Positions 51,582 to 60,874 of a DNA stretch of 64,000 nucleotides are shown piece after piece. The position numbers and the translations under genes were made by a program. The notes under the pieces were generated by a model. It made no database searches and was not told the origin of the DNA. It saw nothing but the letters and a program-made list of their open reading frames with translations. Within the stretch, counting starts at the first letter, position 1. Every line of letters starts with the position of its first letter. The stretch comes from JAQUBU01 sp036677685 (lineage in GTDB: Bacteria > Bacillota > Syntrophomonadia > Syntrophomonadales > Syntrophomonadaceae): the NCBI GenBank assembly GCA_036677685.1, contig JAVBWA010000016.1, forward strand, positions 102,857 through 166,856. The letters run 5' to 3'.

Positions 51582-52613
51582 TTACCATTCTTCAATCTTA
51601 TTAACTATTTCTTCAATCTCGTGCTTCTTGCGCCGCTTCATCAAGTGATCCACTTCTGCCCGCGGGGGCTTGCCCCGGTAAAGCACATTATAGCAGGCAA
51701 TTGATATAGGCATATCCAGCTTGTGCTGGCGCGCCAGACGGTACACCACTTTGGCGGTATGTGCTCCTTCAACTACCATTCCCACTTTTTGCAGGGTTTC
51801 CTCCAGGCTGTATCCTTGACCGATCAAAATTCCCGCCTGCCGGTTGCGTGAATGTCTGCTTCCGCAAGTAACCACCAGATCGCCGATCCCACTTAAACCC
51901 GCAAAAGTACGGGGATCTCCACCCATAGCCTCCCCCATCCTGATTATTTCGTGTAATCCGCGCGTAAGCAAAGCTGCCTGGGTATTGTCCCCATAGCCAA
52001 GTCCCATGGCAATGCCGGTTCCCAGCGCAATAATATTTTTCAGGGAACCGCCCAATTCCACTCCGGCCACATCAGGGTTGGTATAAACCCGAAAGGCCGG
52101 TGTCATAAAGGCACTCTGAACCTTGGAAGCCGTATCTTTGCGGTATGCTGCAACCGTAACTGCCGTAGGAATCTGCCGGGCTACCTCTTCTGCATGGCTG
52201 GGGCCGGAAAGAACAGCGTATCTTTCCTTTATCTCACTGCCTAAAACATCCTCAATAACTTGACTCATCCGCATTCCCGTCGCAATTTCCAGTCCCTTGG
52301 CGGTATTCACCAGATAATTCTGCGGGGTCAAGAAGGGCTTCAACAATTCCAAGACCCGCCTTAAGGATTGGGATGGAATGGCTAAAACAATTAATTCCGC
52401 TTTATCCAGGGCTTCGCTCAGATCACAGGTCAGTTTTATATTATCCGGTAATTTAACTCCGGGAAGATAACGCTGGTTTTCCCTGAGACTATCTATTACA
52501 TCGGGATTATCTTCAGCCCGCCCCCAGATACAAATTCGAGCTATATTTTTGCTCAAGAGAACCGCCTGTGCAGTTCCCCAGCTGCCTGCTCCCAAAATGC
52601 AGACTTTTTTCAC
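51582..52613 (-). CDS. gpsA: Glycerol-3-phosphate dehydrogenase [NAD(P)+]
   Basis: 343 residues with the N-terminal LGAGSWGTAQAVLLSKN and catalytic lysine in GGSLKNIIALGTG. Makes glycerol-3-phosphate for phospholipids, used by PlsY next door. The order der-plsY-gpsA-spoIVA is conserved in spore formers. GTG start. Confidence 0.93.
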   Translation of the reverse strand: MKKVCILGAGSWGTAQAVLLSKNIARICIWGRAEDNPDVIDSLRENQRYLPGVKLPDNIKLTCDLSEALDKAELIVLAIPSQSLRRVLELLKPFLTPQNYLVNTAKGLEIATGMRMSQVIEDVLGSEIKERYAVLSGPSHAEEVARQIPTAVTVAAYRKDTASKVQSAFMTPAFRVYTNPDVAGVELGGSLKNIIALGTGIAMGLGYGDNTQAALLTRGLHEIIRMGEAMGGDPRTFAGLSGIGDLVVTCGSRHSRNRQAGILIGQGYSLEETLQKVGMVVEGAHTAKVVYRLARQHKLDMPISIACYNVLYRGKPPRAEVDHLMKRRKKHEIEEIVNKIEEW

Positions 52614-52649
52614 GGTTTCCTTCTCCCCCTCATCTGCTTTTAAATGTCT

Positions 52650-53237
52650 CTATACCGGGTCATTGATTTTGGGTTCATTGCCGTGCCGCAGTCTTTCAAT
52701 ATTGGCGCGGTGACGATATATAACCAAAGCCGCAATACAAAGACTCATAATGATATAAGCCCAAGATTTATCAAACAATATTACCAGTAAAGGAAACATA
52801 CAGGCTGCGGTAACCGAACCCAGGGAAACATACCTGGTTGCCCAGGTAATGCATACCAGAGAAAGTGCAAGAATAACGAGTACACCGGGCATCAAAACCA
52901 GAATTGCCCCGGCCGCCGTGGCCACTCCTTTGCCTCCCTTAAACTTTAAAAACACTGGATAGCAATGGCCTGCCACCGCAGTAAAAGCACATAAAGCTGC
53001 GAGCATTTCACCTCCGGCATAGCTGCCCAGAGAAGCTGCAACGACCCCCTTTAAAAGGTCCCCGGCCAGGGCAATTATGCCCACTTTAACCCCCGAAGTC
53101 CGGAGTACATTGGTGGCCCCGACATTCCCGCTGCCTTTTTTTCTAATATCTTGTTTGGTCAAAAGACGGGTAAAAACATATGAAAAGGGGATTGAACCAA
53201 TAAGATAGCAAAGTATTATAATGGCCGCTTCTTTCAA
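52650..53237 (-). CDS. plsY: Acyl-phosphate glycerol-3-phosphate acyltransferase
   Basis: 195 residues, five membrane segments, with SGNVGATNVLR and FKGGKGVATAAGA, the PlsY substrate motifs. First acylation of glycerol-3-phosphate. TTG start after GAGGAGG. Confidence 0.93.
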   Translation of the reverse strand: MKEAAIIILCYLIGSIPFSYVFTRLLTKQDIRKKGSGNVGATNVLRTSGVKVGIIALAGDLLKGVVAASLGSYAGGEMLAALCAFTAVAGHCYPVFLKFKGGKGVATAAGAILVLMPGVLVILALSLVCITWATRYVSLGSVTAACMFPLLVILFDKSWAYIIMSLCIAALVIYRHRANIERLRHGNEPKINDPV

Positions 53238-53263
53238 AACAAATCCTCCTCTGAATAGTGACT

Positions 53264-54586
53264 TTAATCCTCTGATTTTTTCTCCCTTAGAATAAGCTTG
53301 ATCGGGGCTCCTTCGAACCCGAAGTTCTTGCGTAAAACATTTTCCAGGTAGCGTAAGTAAGAAAAATGGACCATATCCGGATGATTGGCAAAAAACACGA
53401 ATGTCGGCGGGGCGGTCCGCACCTGAGTCGAATACATGATTTTTACTTTTTTGCCGCCTCCTCCAGGCAGAGGATTCAACATCATGGCTTCATTAATCAC
53501 TTCATTTAATTGTGAAGTGGAGACCCGTTGATTGTACTGATCTGTTACAAAGTTTACCAATTCCAAGGTTTTAAAAATCCTTTGCTTGGTCAAGGCGGAG
53601 ATATACATAAGCGGTGAATAGGCCAGGAATTTCAAATCCCGCCGCATATCTTCATCAAACTTTTTCATGGTCTGTCCATCTTTTTCTATCAAGTCCCATT
53701 TATTGACCACGATTATGTTGGCTTTGGCCTGCTCGTGGACATACCCGGCAATACGCTTATCCTGTTCGATAACTCCCTCAGTTGCATCGAGCATTATTAA
53801 AGCCACATCACATCGCTCAATAGCTTTCAGCGATCTTATAACACTGTATTTTTCCGTAGCCTCGGTAATTCGTGATTTTTTTCTAATACCGGCTGTATCA
53901 ATTAATATGTATTTTTGGCCGTTATATTCAAAAGGTGTATCAATGGCATCCCTGGTAGTGCCAGGCACATCACTGACGATAACCCGTGCCTCACCTAAAA
54001 AGGAATTTACCAGGGATGATTTCCCCACATTTGGCCGCCCGACGATGGCCAGTTTAATAGCATCACTATTCTCTTCGGTATCAATGCCCGGTTGAAACTG
54101 GGCAACCACCGCATCCAGGATTTCATTGGTATTTAAACCGTGCATGGCGGATACCGGAATGGGATCACCCAAACCCAACTGGTAAAACTCATAATATTCA
54201 AATTGCTTTCCAAAGTTTTCAACTTTGTTAGCCGCTAAAACCACTGGCTTCTTGGATTTACGCAGGAGCTTGGCTACCATCTGGTCTTCATCGGTAATGC
54301 CTTCCCGAGTGTCTACTACAAAAAGGATTACATCCGCTTCATCAATGGCCAGTTCCGCCTGCATTTTTATTTCGCGTGTAAATATGTCGCCTTCATCAAA
54401 ACGAATGCCGCCGGTATCAATAATTATAAATTCCCGGCCATCCCAATCGCTGTTATCGTACAAGCGGTCCCGGGTTACTCCGGGAATGTCTTCAACGATA
54501 GCCTTACGGGCACCGACTAATCGGTTGAAGAGGGTTGATTTGCCTACATTGGGTCTTCCTACTATGGCTACCACCGGTTTTGCCAT
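53264..54586 (-). CDS. der: Ribosome-assembly GTPase Der (EngA)
   Basis: 440 residues with two G domains (GRPNVGKSTLFNRL near residue 9, GRPNVGKSSLVNSF near 180), DTGG/DTAG and NKWD motifs, and a C-terminal KH-like domain. Essential for 50S maturation. ATG with GGAGG overlapping the end of the DUF512 gene. Confidence 0.94.
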   Translation of the reverse strand: MAKPVVAIVGRPNVGKSTLFNRLVGARKAIVEDIPGVTRDRLYDNSDWDGREFIIIDTGGIRFDEGDIFTREIKMQAELAIDEADVILFVVDTREGITDEDQMVAKLLRKSKKPVVLAANKVENFGKQFEYYEFYQLGLGDPIPVSAMHGLNTNEILDAVVAQFQPGIDTEENSDAIKLAIVGRPNVGKSSLVNSFLGEARVIVSDVPGTTRDAIDTPFEYNGQKYILIDTAGIRKKSRITEATEKYSVIRSLKAIERCDVALIMLDATEGVIEQDKRIAGYVHEQAKANIIVVNKWDLIEKDGQTMKKFDEDMRRDLKFLAYSPLMYISALTKQRIFKTLELVNFVTDQYNQRVSTSQLNEVINEAMMLNPLPGGGGKKVKIMYSTQVRTAPPTFVFFANHPDMVHFSYLRYLENVLRKNFGFEGAPIKLILREKKSED

Positions 54587-55894
54587 CTATCTTCCTCCAT
54601 ATAATACAGCTTCCACCAAAGAGTAAGCGCTGCCATCCACCGTAAGGATACTCGCTCCGCTGATTTCCGCTATGTCTTTTATACTTATATTATCCAGTAA
54701 AATTTCCTGGCCGTCTTTTAAAACAACCTCCGGTATTATTACTATCCGGTCTTTATAATTATTTCCCATGGCATTAATAATATCACGGCCAGTTAACAAA
54801 CCGGTAACCGAAACTCCCCCACCGAAATAATTATTTTTAACCGCCAGCAGATTAACGGTTAAACCTTCAATCTTAATCAACCTGTCAACCATTTTTTGGA
54901 GTATTTTAACTGCCGAAAGGCCGGTTACCAGAGTGACCTCGCGTTGACTGATTTGCTGCGGCAGGGATGATTCCAGAAGGGCAAACTCATCCCATAGAAT
55001 CCTGGTTAATCCTATACCATTTTCAATCTGGCAATAATCATCATAATACTCTGCATTGGGAATTTCCAGCCCGGCTTGAATATAAAATTCATCAGCCAGG
55101 TAGACAAAACCCCGCTGGAATAATGATCGATATTTCTGGTGGTGTGGTTCTACTTGTTTAATTATCCCGGCCGCCTCTTCCGGGGTAAAAGTTCTAAGCT
55201 CTCTCAGCTTTTGGCGATGTCCGGTCAACCCAACCGGGACTATCCCAACCGATAATACGGATGGATAAAACTTGACCAGTTCTTCAATACTGTCTTCCAG
55301 GACAGCGCCATCGTTTACACCCGGGCAAAGTACAATCTGGGTGTGAACTTCAATACCGGCCTCGTATAAACGGCGCAAATCCTCCTTTATACTACTGGCT
55401 TGAGGATTGTTGAGCATTTCTGTTCGAAGTTCGGGCTGCATGCAGTGAACCGATACATATAAAGGGCTGAGCCTCATGTTCAATATTTTCTGCCAGTCTT
55501 TTTCTTTCAAGTTGGTAAGAGTAATAAAGTTGCCCATCAAGAAGGAATAGCGGTAATCATCATCTTTTATATATAAGGTTTTCCTCATCTTTGAAGGCAG
55601 CTGGTCAACAAAGCAGAAAATGCAACGATTCTTACAGACTTTCATCCTGTCAAAGATTAAGTCCTCGAAAACAATACCCAGTTCCTCATCATAATCCTTT
55701 TCTATTTCCAGTGACCATAATTCATGGTTGGCTTTCCTAAGCTCCACTTCTATACAGTCATCCTGGGAGTAAAACTCATAATCTATAATATCCTGGATCT
55801 CGTTACCGTCAATCGATAAAATAAGATCTCCGGCTTCAATCCCCATTTCTTCCGCAATGCTATTTTCAATAACTTCCTTTATTCGGGCTGCCAT
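54587..55894 (-). CDS. DUF512 radical-SAM/PDZ protein
   Basis: About 435 residues: N-terminal PDZ (EEMGIEAGDLILSIDGNEI), then a radical SAM core with CKNRCIFCFVDQ (C-x3-C-x2-C). Typical partner of der in Clostridia; the reaction is unknown. ATG 55894 follows GAGGCAGG; the frame extends nine codons further. Confidence 0.88.
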   Translation of the reverse strand: MAARIKEVIENSIAEEMGIEAGDLILSIDGNEIQDIIDYEFYSQDDCIEVELRKANHELWSLEIEKDYDEELGIVFEDLIFDRMKVCKNRCIFCFVDQLPSKMRKTLYIKDDDYRYSFLMGNFITLTNLKEKDWQKILNMRLSPLYVSVHCMQPELRTEMLNNPQASSIKEDLRRLYEAGIEVHTQIVLCPGVNDGAVLEDSIEELVKFYPSVLSVGIVPVGLTGHRQKLRELRTFTPEEAAGIIKQVEPHHQKYRSLFQRGFVYLADEFYIQAGLEIPNAEYYDDYCQIENGIGLTRILWDEFALLESSLPQQISQREVTLVTGLSAVKILQKMVDRLIKIEGLTVNLLAVKNNYFGGGVSVTGLLTGRDIINAMGNNYKDRIVIIPEVVLKDGQEILLDNISIKDIAEISGASILTVDGSAYSLVEAVLYGGR

Positions 55895-56049
55895 TTTACC
55901 TGCCTCAACATTTTTATTCAATTATCCTTTAAAAGGTTGGAGTTCGCAAGTTTCGTCCAAAGTCTTATTAATTGCAGCCATCTAGTTATATAATAAAAGG
56001 TACAATTGCAATTGAGTACCAGTTGGCTTTTTCAATGGAGTGAGCAATT

Positions 56050-56403
56050 TTGAAAAAAATCGGAATGTTTTTAGCTGCTTTAGTCTTGATAGGCGTATTT
56101 TTTACTCCCGGCAGATTGGGTTTTGCGGCTATACTTGTTCTGCTCATCTACGGGCTGATATCTTTTCCTTACCGCCACCTGCGGGAACAGAATAAAATCC
56201 CGGGCAAGTGGAAAGTAAACTGGAGTGAATTCAGGCAGCAATTATTTCTGAACAGTTTTTTTGTATTCGTTTTCTCAATTCTGCTTATCGGCGGGCGGAA
56301 AATCAGTATAGGAATATTTCTGATAATAGCTGCGGTTTTTCTAATTACTATCATCTATGCCCTGCTTATGGGTTTATCCAAGGAAGATATTAATCCAAAC
56401 TAA
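56050..56403 (+). CDS. Small membrane protein of unknown function
   Basis: 117 residues with four hydrophobic segments in two pairs, separated by a basic cytoplasmic-type loop (RHLREQNKIPGKWKVNW). TTG start after GGAG. Convergent with the DUF3189 gene, 9 bases away. No family recognised. Confidence 0.65.
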   Translation: MKKIGMFLAALVLIGVFFTPGRLGFAAILVLLIYGLISFPYRHLREQNKIPGKWKVNWSEFRQQLFLNSFFVFVFSILLIGGRKISIGIFLIIAAVFLITIIYALLMGLSKEDINPN

Positions 56404-56412
56404 AATAAATAA

Positions 56413-56859
56413 TTAATGCATTTCATTTAATTCGCTGCGGAAATCTTCAACATCTCTGAGAATTTGATAAAACTCCCTTTTAACCATATAATCGGACAGC
56501 AAAAGGCTGATAGTATCCCGCCCGAGAAATTTCGGTATTTTCTCAGCCAGGCGCAACAATTGTTCCCCTTTGATCCTTATCGGCTTTACAAGTAAATCCT
56601 TGCTTGAGAATCCCAATACATTGACCAGATCATCAATAGTCTTTTGCGCCATTGTAATTTCCTTGCCCGCTCCCAAGGTATAAATACGGTTATCCAGACT
56701 GTCTCTGTCAACGAATATCGGGAATCCGCTGTAATCCTTTTGGACGTCGCTAAAACCCGGCAGTATTTTAAAGTCGGTTTCCTTCAATTTTTCCAAGAAA
56801 ATATAGGATGCAATTAAGCTGTGATGAACTCCGGTAGTTCCCATAAATATTATAATCAT
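56413..56859 (-). CDS. DUF3189-family protein (second copy)
   Basis: 148 residues, FMGTTGVHHSLIASYIFL start and a KILPGFSDV region. Same family as the preceding gene (GSHSSVLAAAIHLG there); the pair is divergent in sequence. Conserved near spore genes in Firmicutes, role unknown. It begins 3 bases after its paralogue ends. Confidence 0.75.
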   Translation of the reverse strand: MIIIFMGTTGVHHSLIASYIFLEKLKETDFKILPGFSDVQKDYSGFPIFVDRDSLDNRIYTLGAGKEITMAQKTIDDLVNVLGFSSKDLLVKPIRIKGEQLLRLAEKIPKFLGRDTISLLLSDYMVKREFYQILRDVEDFRSELNEMH

Positions 56860-56862
56860 GGC

Positions 56863-57333
56863 TTAGGATACCTGCACTTTTTTCATACATTGCAAGCGGG
56901 TGTACTCCACCAGGTTGACCAGGTTGAAAAAAGCATCCCGTGAGCCGCTTCCCAATACCGGTCTTCCCAGCCGTTCAAGACCCATTCTCCGGGATGTAAA
57001 ACCGCCGATTTTCATACTCCAGTTTACTTGATTCATGCAATTAACACTTATCAAGTCTTCACTTACACCCAGAATATCGGCAATTCCCAGTAGTATATTG
57101 GAATATCGGTTACCCATGCTTTTCTTACCCAAAACATAGACTTGGTTTTTAAATTCGTCAACACCCATGAATCTTATCGAACCAAAATCGATGTCACTGG
57201 TTTTGTCATAATAAGGTATAGCCATCATTTCTTCTATAGAGGGCAGCCGGCCTTTGTCAATCAACCCCAAATGAATTGCAGCGGCGAGGACTGAGGAGTG
57301 GGAACCGCCAAAACAGTGATATATAATCTTCAT
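56863..57333 (-). CDS. DUF3189-family protein (first copy)
   Basis: 156 residues, IYHCFGGSHSSVLAAAIHLG at the start, the glycine-rich motif of DUF3189. Likely nucleotide- or phosphate-binding by fold, unproven. In the spoIIP/YIEGIA block. Confidence 0.78.
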   Translation of the reverse strand: MKIIYHCFGGSHSSVLAAAIHLGLIDKGRLPSIEEMMAIPYYDKTSDIDFGSIRFMGVDEFKNQVYVLGKKSMGNRYSNILLGIADILGVSEDLISVNCMNQVNWSMKIGGFTSRRMGLERLGRPVLGSGSRDAFFNLVNLVEYTRLQCMKKVQVS

Positions 57334-57364
57334 ATATTCAAATCCCCCTGAGCAAGTTGATAGT

Positions 57365-57559
57365 TTAATGCCTGCATATTAGTAAAACCCCGTTTTCCAG
57401 GTCATGTACGACTCCGCCCAAAATACGGGCTAAATAAAGACTCATTTTTTCCTGTTCCTGGGTATTGTTCGCAAAGAATACCGAACAGCCTCCCCCTTCC
57501 ACTTTTACGCCTTCCAAAGCGACCATAGCCAGTATATATTCTTTTAATGCTATATCCAT
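57365..57559 (-). CDS. Small partner of YIEGIA (capping-subunit-like)
   Basis: 64 residues, one likely alpha-beta unit (LAMVALEGVKVEGGGCSVFF). ATG overlaps the YIEGIA stop by one base, so the two are translationally coupled. This position and size fit the small subunit usually found next to YIEGIA genes; the name is from family context. Confidence 0.6.
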   Translation of the reverse strand: MDIALKEYILAMVALEGVKVEGGGCSVFFANNTQEQEKMSLYLARILGGVVHDLENGVLLICRH

Positions 57560-58449
57560 CAATCAGCCGCCTTTCGCCCATAAAAACTCCTGAGGGCGGT
57601 TCCCCGGGTCGATTCCAGAACCGGTACCCGCTTGATTATTTCAATCATATAATCGCGATCAGGTTCGTTGGCCAGTATAAATAATCCTAAATAGCCCTGA
57701 TCAACCTGTTTTCTGGCCATCGGAGCAAACTGGGTTTCATTCATGTCCACTTTACTGCCCAGAATAGAGACCACATCATGAATTATAGCCATTCGTTGGC
57801 CGGGGGCATCCAGGGTTAAGCGGGCATTATCATCTATCGGCTTGATGATAACGCCCATCCCTTCCCGCAGGATCTTTTCCCGATCGGCTTCCAGCCCCAC
57901 ATTCATTATTACTACATCATCGACTTTGAGAATGGACCCATCGAAATGAAGTTCGGCCGCTTCTATTTTTGCTATTTCCCCTATACGTGAACCGGCCATT
58001 AATTTGATTGATGCAATAAAGCAAAGTGGAGCAGATAAAAAGACATAATACCATTCCCATCTGTAGACCACCGCACTGTTTAATAGGGCGGTCAAGATAA
58101 CCAAATAATTTCTGGCTTCAAACACCCGGGCGATTCCTTCTATATAATCATTCCCCCGTTGAATCAATTTGGTTTTTTCAAGATTATTTAGGGTTTCCCT
58201 CTCCATATTGCGGATATCCCGAAACTGTTGGGCAGCTAACACCAGAAAAGTTACCGCCACATAATCAGGTTTGGCCAAAGCCGGAACTGCTACTGCTCCC
58301 AGGCCGGCAGCAATTAACCCCAGGGCCAGATGGGTAAGATAGGCATGGGGATAGGTGGGATAGTAGCGGTAATCACTCCGCAACATAAGCCACCTATCGA
58401 TAAACCCGCTTATGGTACCGGCAAAAATTGCAATCAGGTACTTCTCCAT
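57559..58449 (-). CDS. YIEGIA-family sporulation membrane protein
   Basis: 296 residues, two to four membrane segments in the first half, containing the naming motif NDYIEGIARVFEARNY (about residue 100), then a soluble C-terminal domain. Found in spore formers; exact role unknown. One base before spoIIP's end and upstream of the small partner. Confidence 0.85.
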   Translation of the reverse strand: MEKYLIAIFAGTISGFIDRWLMLRSDYRYYPTYPHAYLTHLALGLIAAGLGAVAVPALAKPDYVAVTFLVLAAQQFRDIRNMERETLNNLEKTKLIQRGNDYIEGIARVFEARNYLVILTALLNSAVVYRWEWYYVFLSAPLCFIASIKLMAGSRIGEIAKIEAAELHFDGSILKVDDVVIMNVGLEADREKILREGMGVIIKPIDDNARLTLDAPGQRMAIIHDVVSILGSKVDMNETQFAPMARKQVDQGYLGLFILANEPDRDYMIEIIKRVPVLESTRGTALRSFYGRKAAD

Positions 58450-59514
58450 TTATTTGCTGGTGCCCCGGTTTAATAAATAGTAGCCACCTGCAGCAGCAGC
58501 AACTATAACCAGCAAAACCAGAATGCTTGTCCAGGCGCCCTGATTGTCACCTGTGCTAAGCGGCTTCTTGGCGGGACTGGTAGTATTGGCGGCAGGATTA
58601 AGCGATATCCCCATTACCGTAGGCAAAGTCTCGGCAAATAGGCTGACTCCCTTTTCCGCATCCTCTTTCTTATTGGTGTGTGCTCCAACTTCAATCAGCA
58701 TGGCCCGGGGGCTTAGATCCTGGTTGTAATCCCCTTTGCCAATATAAATGCCATTGGATAATCCCGGTTCCTTTTTATCCATTGCTGCTTTGATTTTTTT
58801 GGCAAATTCCATATTGCTTTTCATATTGGGATTGCTTCGGCCTACCACTAATTTGACTTTGGTGACCTCTTTGCCTTTGACCTGGGCTTGATACTGGGAA
58901 GCAGGCACCGCATCCCGGTGAACATCGAGGATGGCATCTGGCTGGCCTGTTTTAAGCAAGCTGGCGGCAGTTCTTCGCGACCGGTTATAGGCATTGACAT
59001 CATGGGGATTATGATTATTGTCGCTATATTGAACATTAAAACCCATGGTTTTCAACTTACTAACCAATGCTTCACCTACATCGTAAATACCTCCATTGCC
59101 TTCAATACTTTCCTTACCGTCAGAAGGAACATATGATTCATCGCTATGGGTGTGGTAAACAGCTATGGTAGGCTTTTTGTTGGCAGCGGCCGGTACAGCC
59201 TGGTCGAATCGCCAGGCACTTTGTTTTTCATCATATTTCAGAACCGGCATTTTTTCCTGGCCCTGGTAAACGCAGCGAGCGGTATCACCCGTGATTTCTG
59301 TTACTTTGTATCTTGAATTGTTGGCGGCAATGTATTCATCACCAACATAAACCTGGGTTCCGGTTTGATGGATAACATTATTGTTTTCATCCAGAAGCGT
59401 ATAATACTTGTTTGCTGACTGACCTTGCTGAACAGCCAGTACCGATGAAGAAAATATCAGAGTAAAAGCCAATGCCATTACCAGCAGGACTTTAATTGCA
59501 TGCCGCTTATTCAT
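58450..59514 (-). CDS. spoIIP: Stage II sporulation protein P (engulfment peptidoglycan hydrolase)
   Basis: 354 residues: N-terminal membrane/signal segment (to about residue 28), a linker, and the SpoIIP amidase/endopeptidase domain with YHTHSDESYVPSDG, LDVHRDAVP and EVGAHTNKKEDA (zinc and catalytic region). A second membrane segment closes the C-terminus, which is not typical. Start at ATG 59514 (AGGAG 8 bases upstream), overlapping the DUF1614 stop. Confidence 0.9.
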   Translation of the reverse strand: MNKRHAIKVLLVMALAFTLIFSSSVLAVQQGQSANKYYTLLDENNNVIHQTGTQVYVGDEYIAANNSRYKVTEITGDTARCVYQGQEKMPVLKYDEKQSAWRFDQAVPAAANKKPTIAVYHTHSDESYVPSDGKESIEGNGGIYDVGEALVSKLKTMGFNVQYSDNNHNPHDVNAYNRSRRTAASLLKTGQPDAILDVHRDAVPASQYQAQVKGKEVTKVKLVVGRSNPNMKSNMEFAKKIKAAMDKKEPGLSNGIYIGKGDYNQDLSPRAMLIEVGAHTNKKEDAEKGVSLFAETLPTVMGISLNPAANTTSPAKKPLSTGDNQGAWTSILVLLVIVAAAAGGYYLLNRGTSK

Positions 59515-60241
59515 GTTCATCGCTCCTCTCATTCCCGACTGACTCACTGCTATGCTCTTCTTCCGGGAGAGGTTTATGAGCAGCTTCCGGTTCTCTGAGA
59601 TTACTGACCAGTTCTTCGGGTCTGCCCTCGGTTTCAGGCCCGCCTTGCATCCGTTCCAGGGTTTCCCCAACAATTTCAGCCAGCAGTACCGCCAAGACCC
59701 CCGCCAAGATCAAGGAATCAAAAGCTCCTGCTCCTCCTACATGTACCGTTCCTCGAACCCCGGTGCGGACTAAATAATAGTATTGACCGATATCCAGAGC
59801 CAAAACTCCTATTACAGCAGCAAAAAAGGCGCCCCGCCGTGATCTCCCGGCCAGGTAACCTACAACGCCCGCTACCAGCGGATAAATATAAATTGGATCA
59901 ATAAATATTTGCTCAGGTTCCGCACCTAAAAATCTTCCGGCTAAAAATAAAGCCAAAGCGGTAACCGCTGCGGCTACTATGGATCTAATCTTTTCCGTTG
60001 CAGTACCGGCTCCCAGCCATACGTAAATTGCCAGACCTACGGCCACAATTCCACCCAGATTAATGGTTACCCGTGAGCTAAGTGGAATGTCAAAGAAACT
60101 GCCTACAATTATTAAAGCAATAACCGCCAAAGCCCCTTTGTCACTCAAACGCAGACGATCCAATACCCGGTGGGCTACTCCGAAATATATCAGTATTGAT
60201 ATAACAACCAGGGCTATCAGTCCAAACGGGAAATTTGCCAT
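59507..60241 (-). CDS. DUF1614 membrane protein
   Basis: 244 residues, about seven membrane segments, followed by an acidic cytoplasmic tail (EELVSNLREPEAAHKPLPEE). DUF1614 proteins occur beside spoIIP in Clostridia; function unknown. First gene of this sporulation block. Confidence 0.8.
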   Translation of the reverse strand: MANFPFGLIALVVISILIYFGVAHRVLDRLRLSDKGALAVIALIIVGSFFDIPLSSRVTINLGGIVAVGLAIYVWLGAGTATEKIRSIVAAAVTALALFLAGRFLGAEPEQIFIDPIYIYPLVAGVVGYLAGRSRRGAFFAAVIGVLALDIGQYYYLVRTGVRGTVHVGGAGAFDSLILAGVLAVLLAEIVGETLERMQGGPETEGRPEELVSNLREPEAAHKPLPEEEHSSESVGNERSDEHE

Positions 60242-60548
60242 ACTTTTTCATCCTTTCTCAGTTTATTGTGCATATCTTTCCCGTTTGGCTTTGGATTATG
60301 TAAATGCGAGCCGACAATCAGGCAAACATAATATCCCCTTTTATAATCAAATACGATACCATTTGGCATCATATGGCATCATTTCAAGGCATATGTTTGC
60401 TCCTTTTGTCTAATCGGATGTAATCAATTTTAAAGCTCAAAAATGGTTGAAAACGATTTTGAACAGCTATTCTCATTGGATTATAATTAAATTGTCAGTT
60501 AATTTATTTACAAATTAGCTAAAAATTAAATACAGTCGAAATTCTCGT

Positions 60549-60660
60549 ATGCTTAATCCTGAAAGCTCTTTCAGGAGCGGGGGAACCATTTTTGGGGTGA
60601 ATCCAGATATCTGGTAGGGCTCCCTAGCCCAAATCCGGCAGCTAACCTCGTAAGCAGCCA
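60549..60660 (+). promoter_or_regulatory. c-di-AMP riboswitch (ydaO/yuaA type)
   Basis: Conserved elements in order: GCTTAATCCTGAAAGC, GGGGGAACCATTTTTGGGG, GTGAATCC, TAGGGCTCCCTAGCCCAAAT, CCGGCAGCTAACCTCGTAAG. P1 arms GCTTA and TAAGC close it. Downstream AAGATTTG...CAAATCTT may be the expression platform. This class turns off osmolyte and potassium import when c-di-AMP is high. The 633-base gap from 60242 holds nothing else recognised. Confidence 0.9.
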
Positions 60661-60874
60661 CAGGGGTGAATGAAGATTTGTAATTATACCTTTCTTTAGG
60701 TTTAATGCCTTGTTCATTTGGTCAAATCTTATTGCTTTCACTAGGTTATCCCTGTCTAAAAATATGTCTTTTCTTGCCTTTTTTATTTAATTGCAGATTT
60801 TATGTCAATCTCCTGCCATATTTAGCTGCTATTGTTTTTTTTGGAAAACCGTATCAAATAAAGGAATGATGTTA

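Noticed and set aside
60673..60760. Intrinsic terminator as the riboswitch expression platform
   Set aside because: AAGATTTG/CAAATCTT forms a stem but no U-run follows, so I do not call a terminator.
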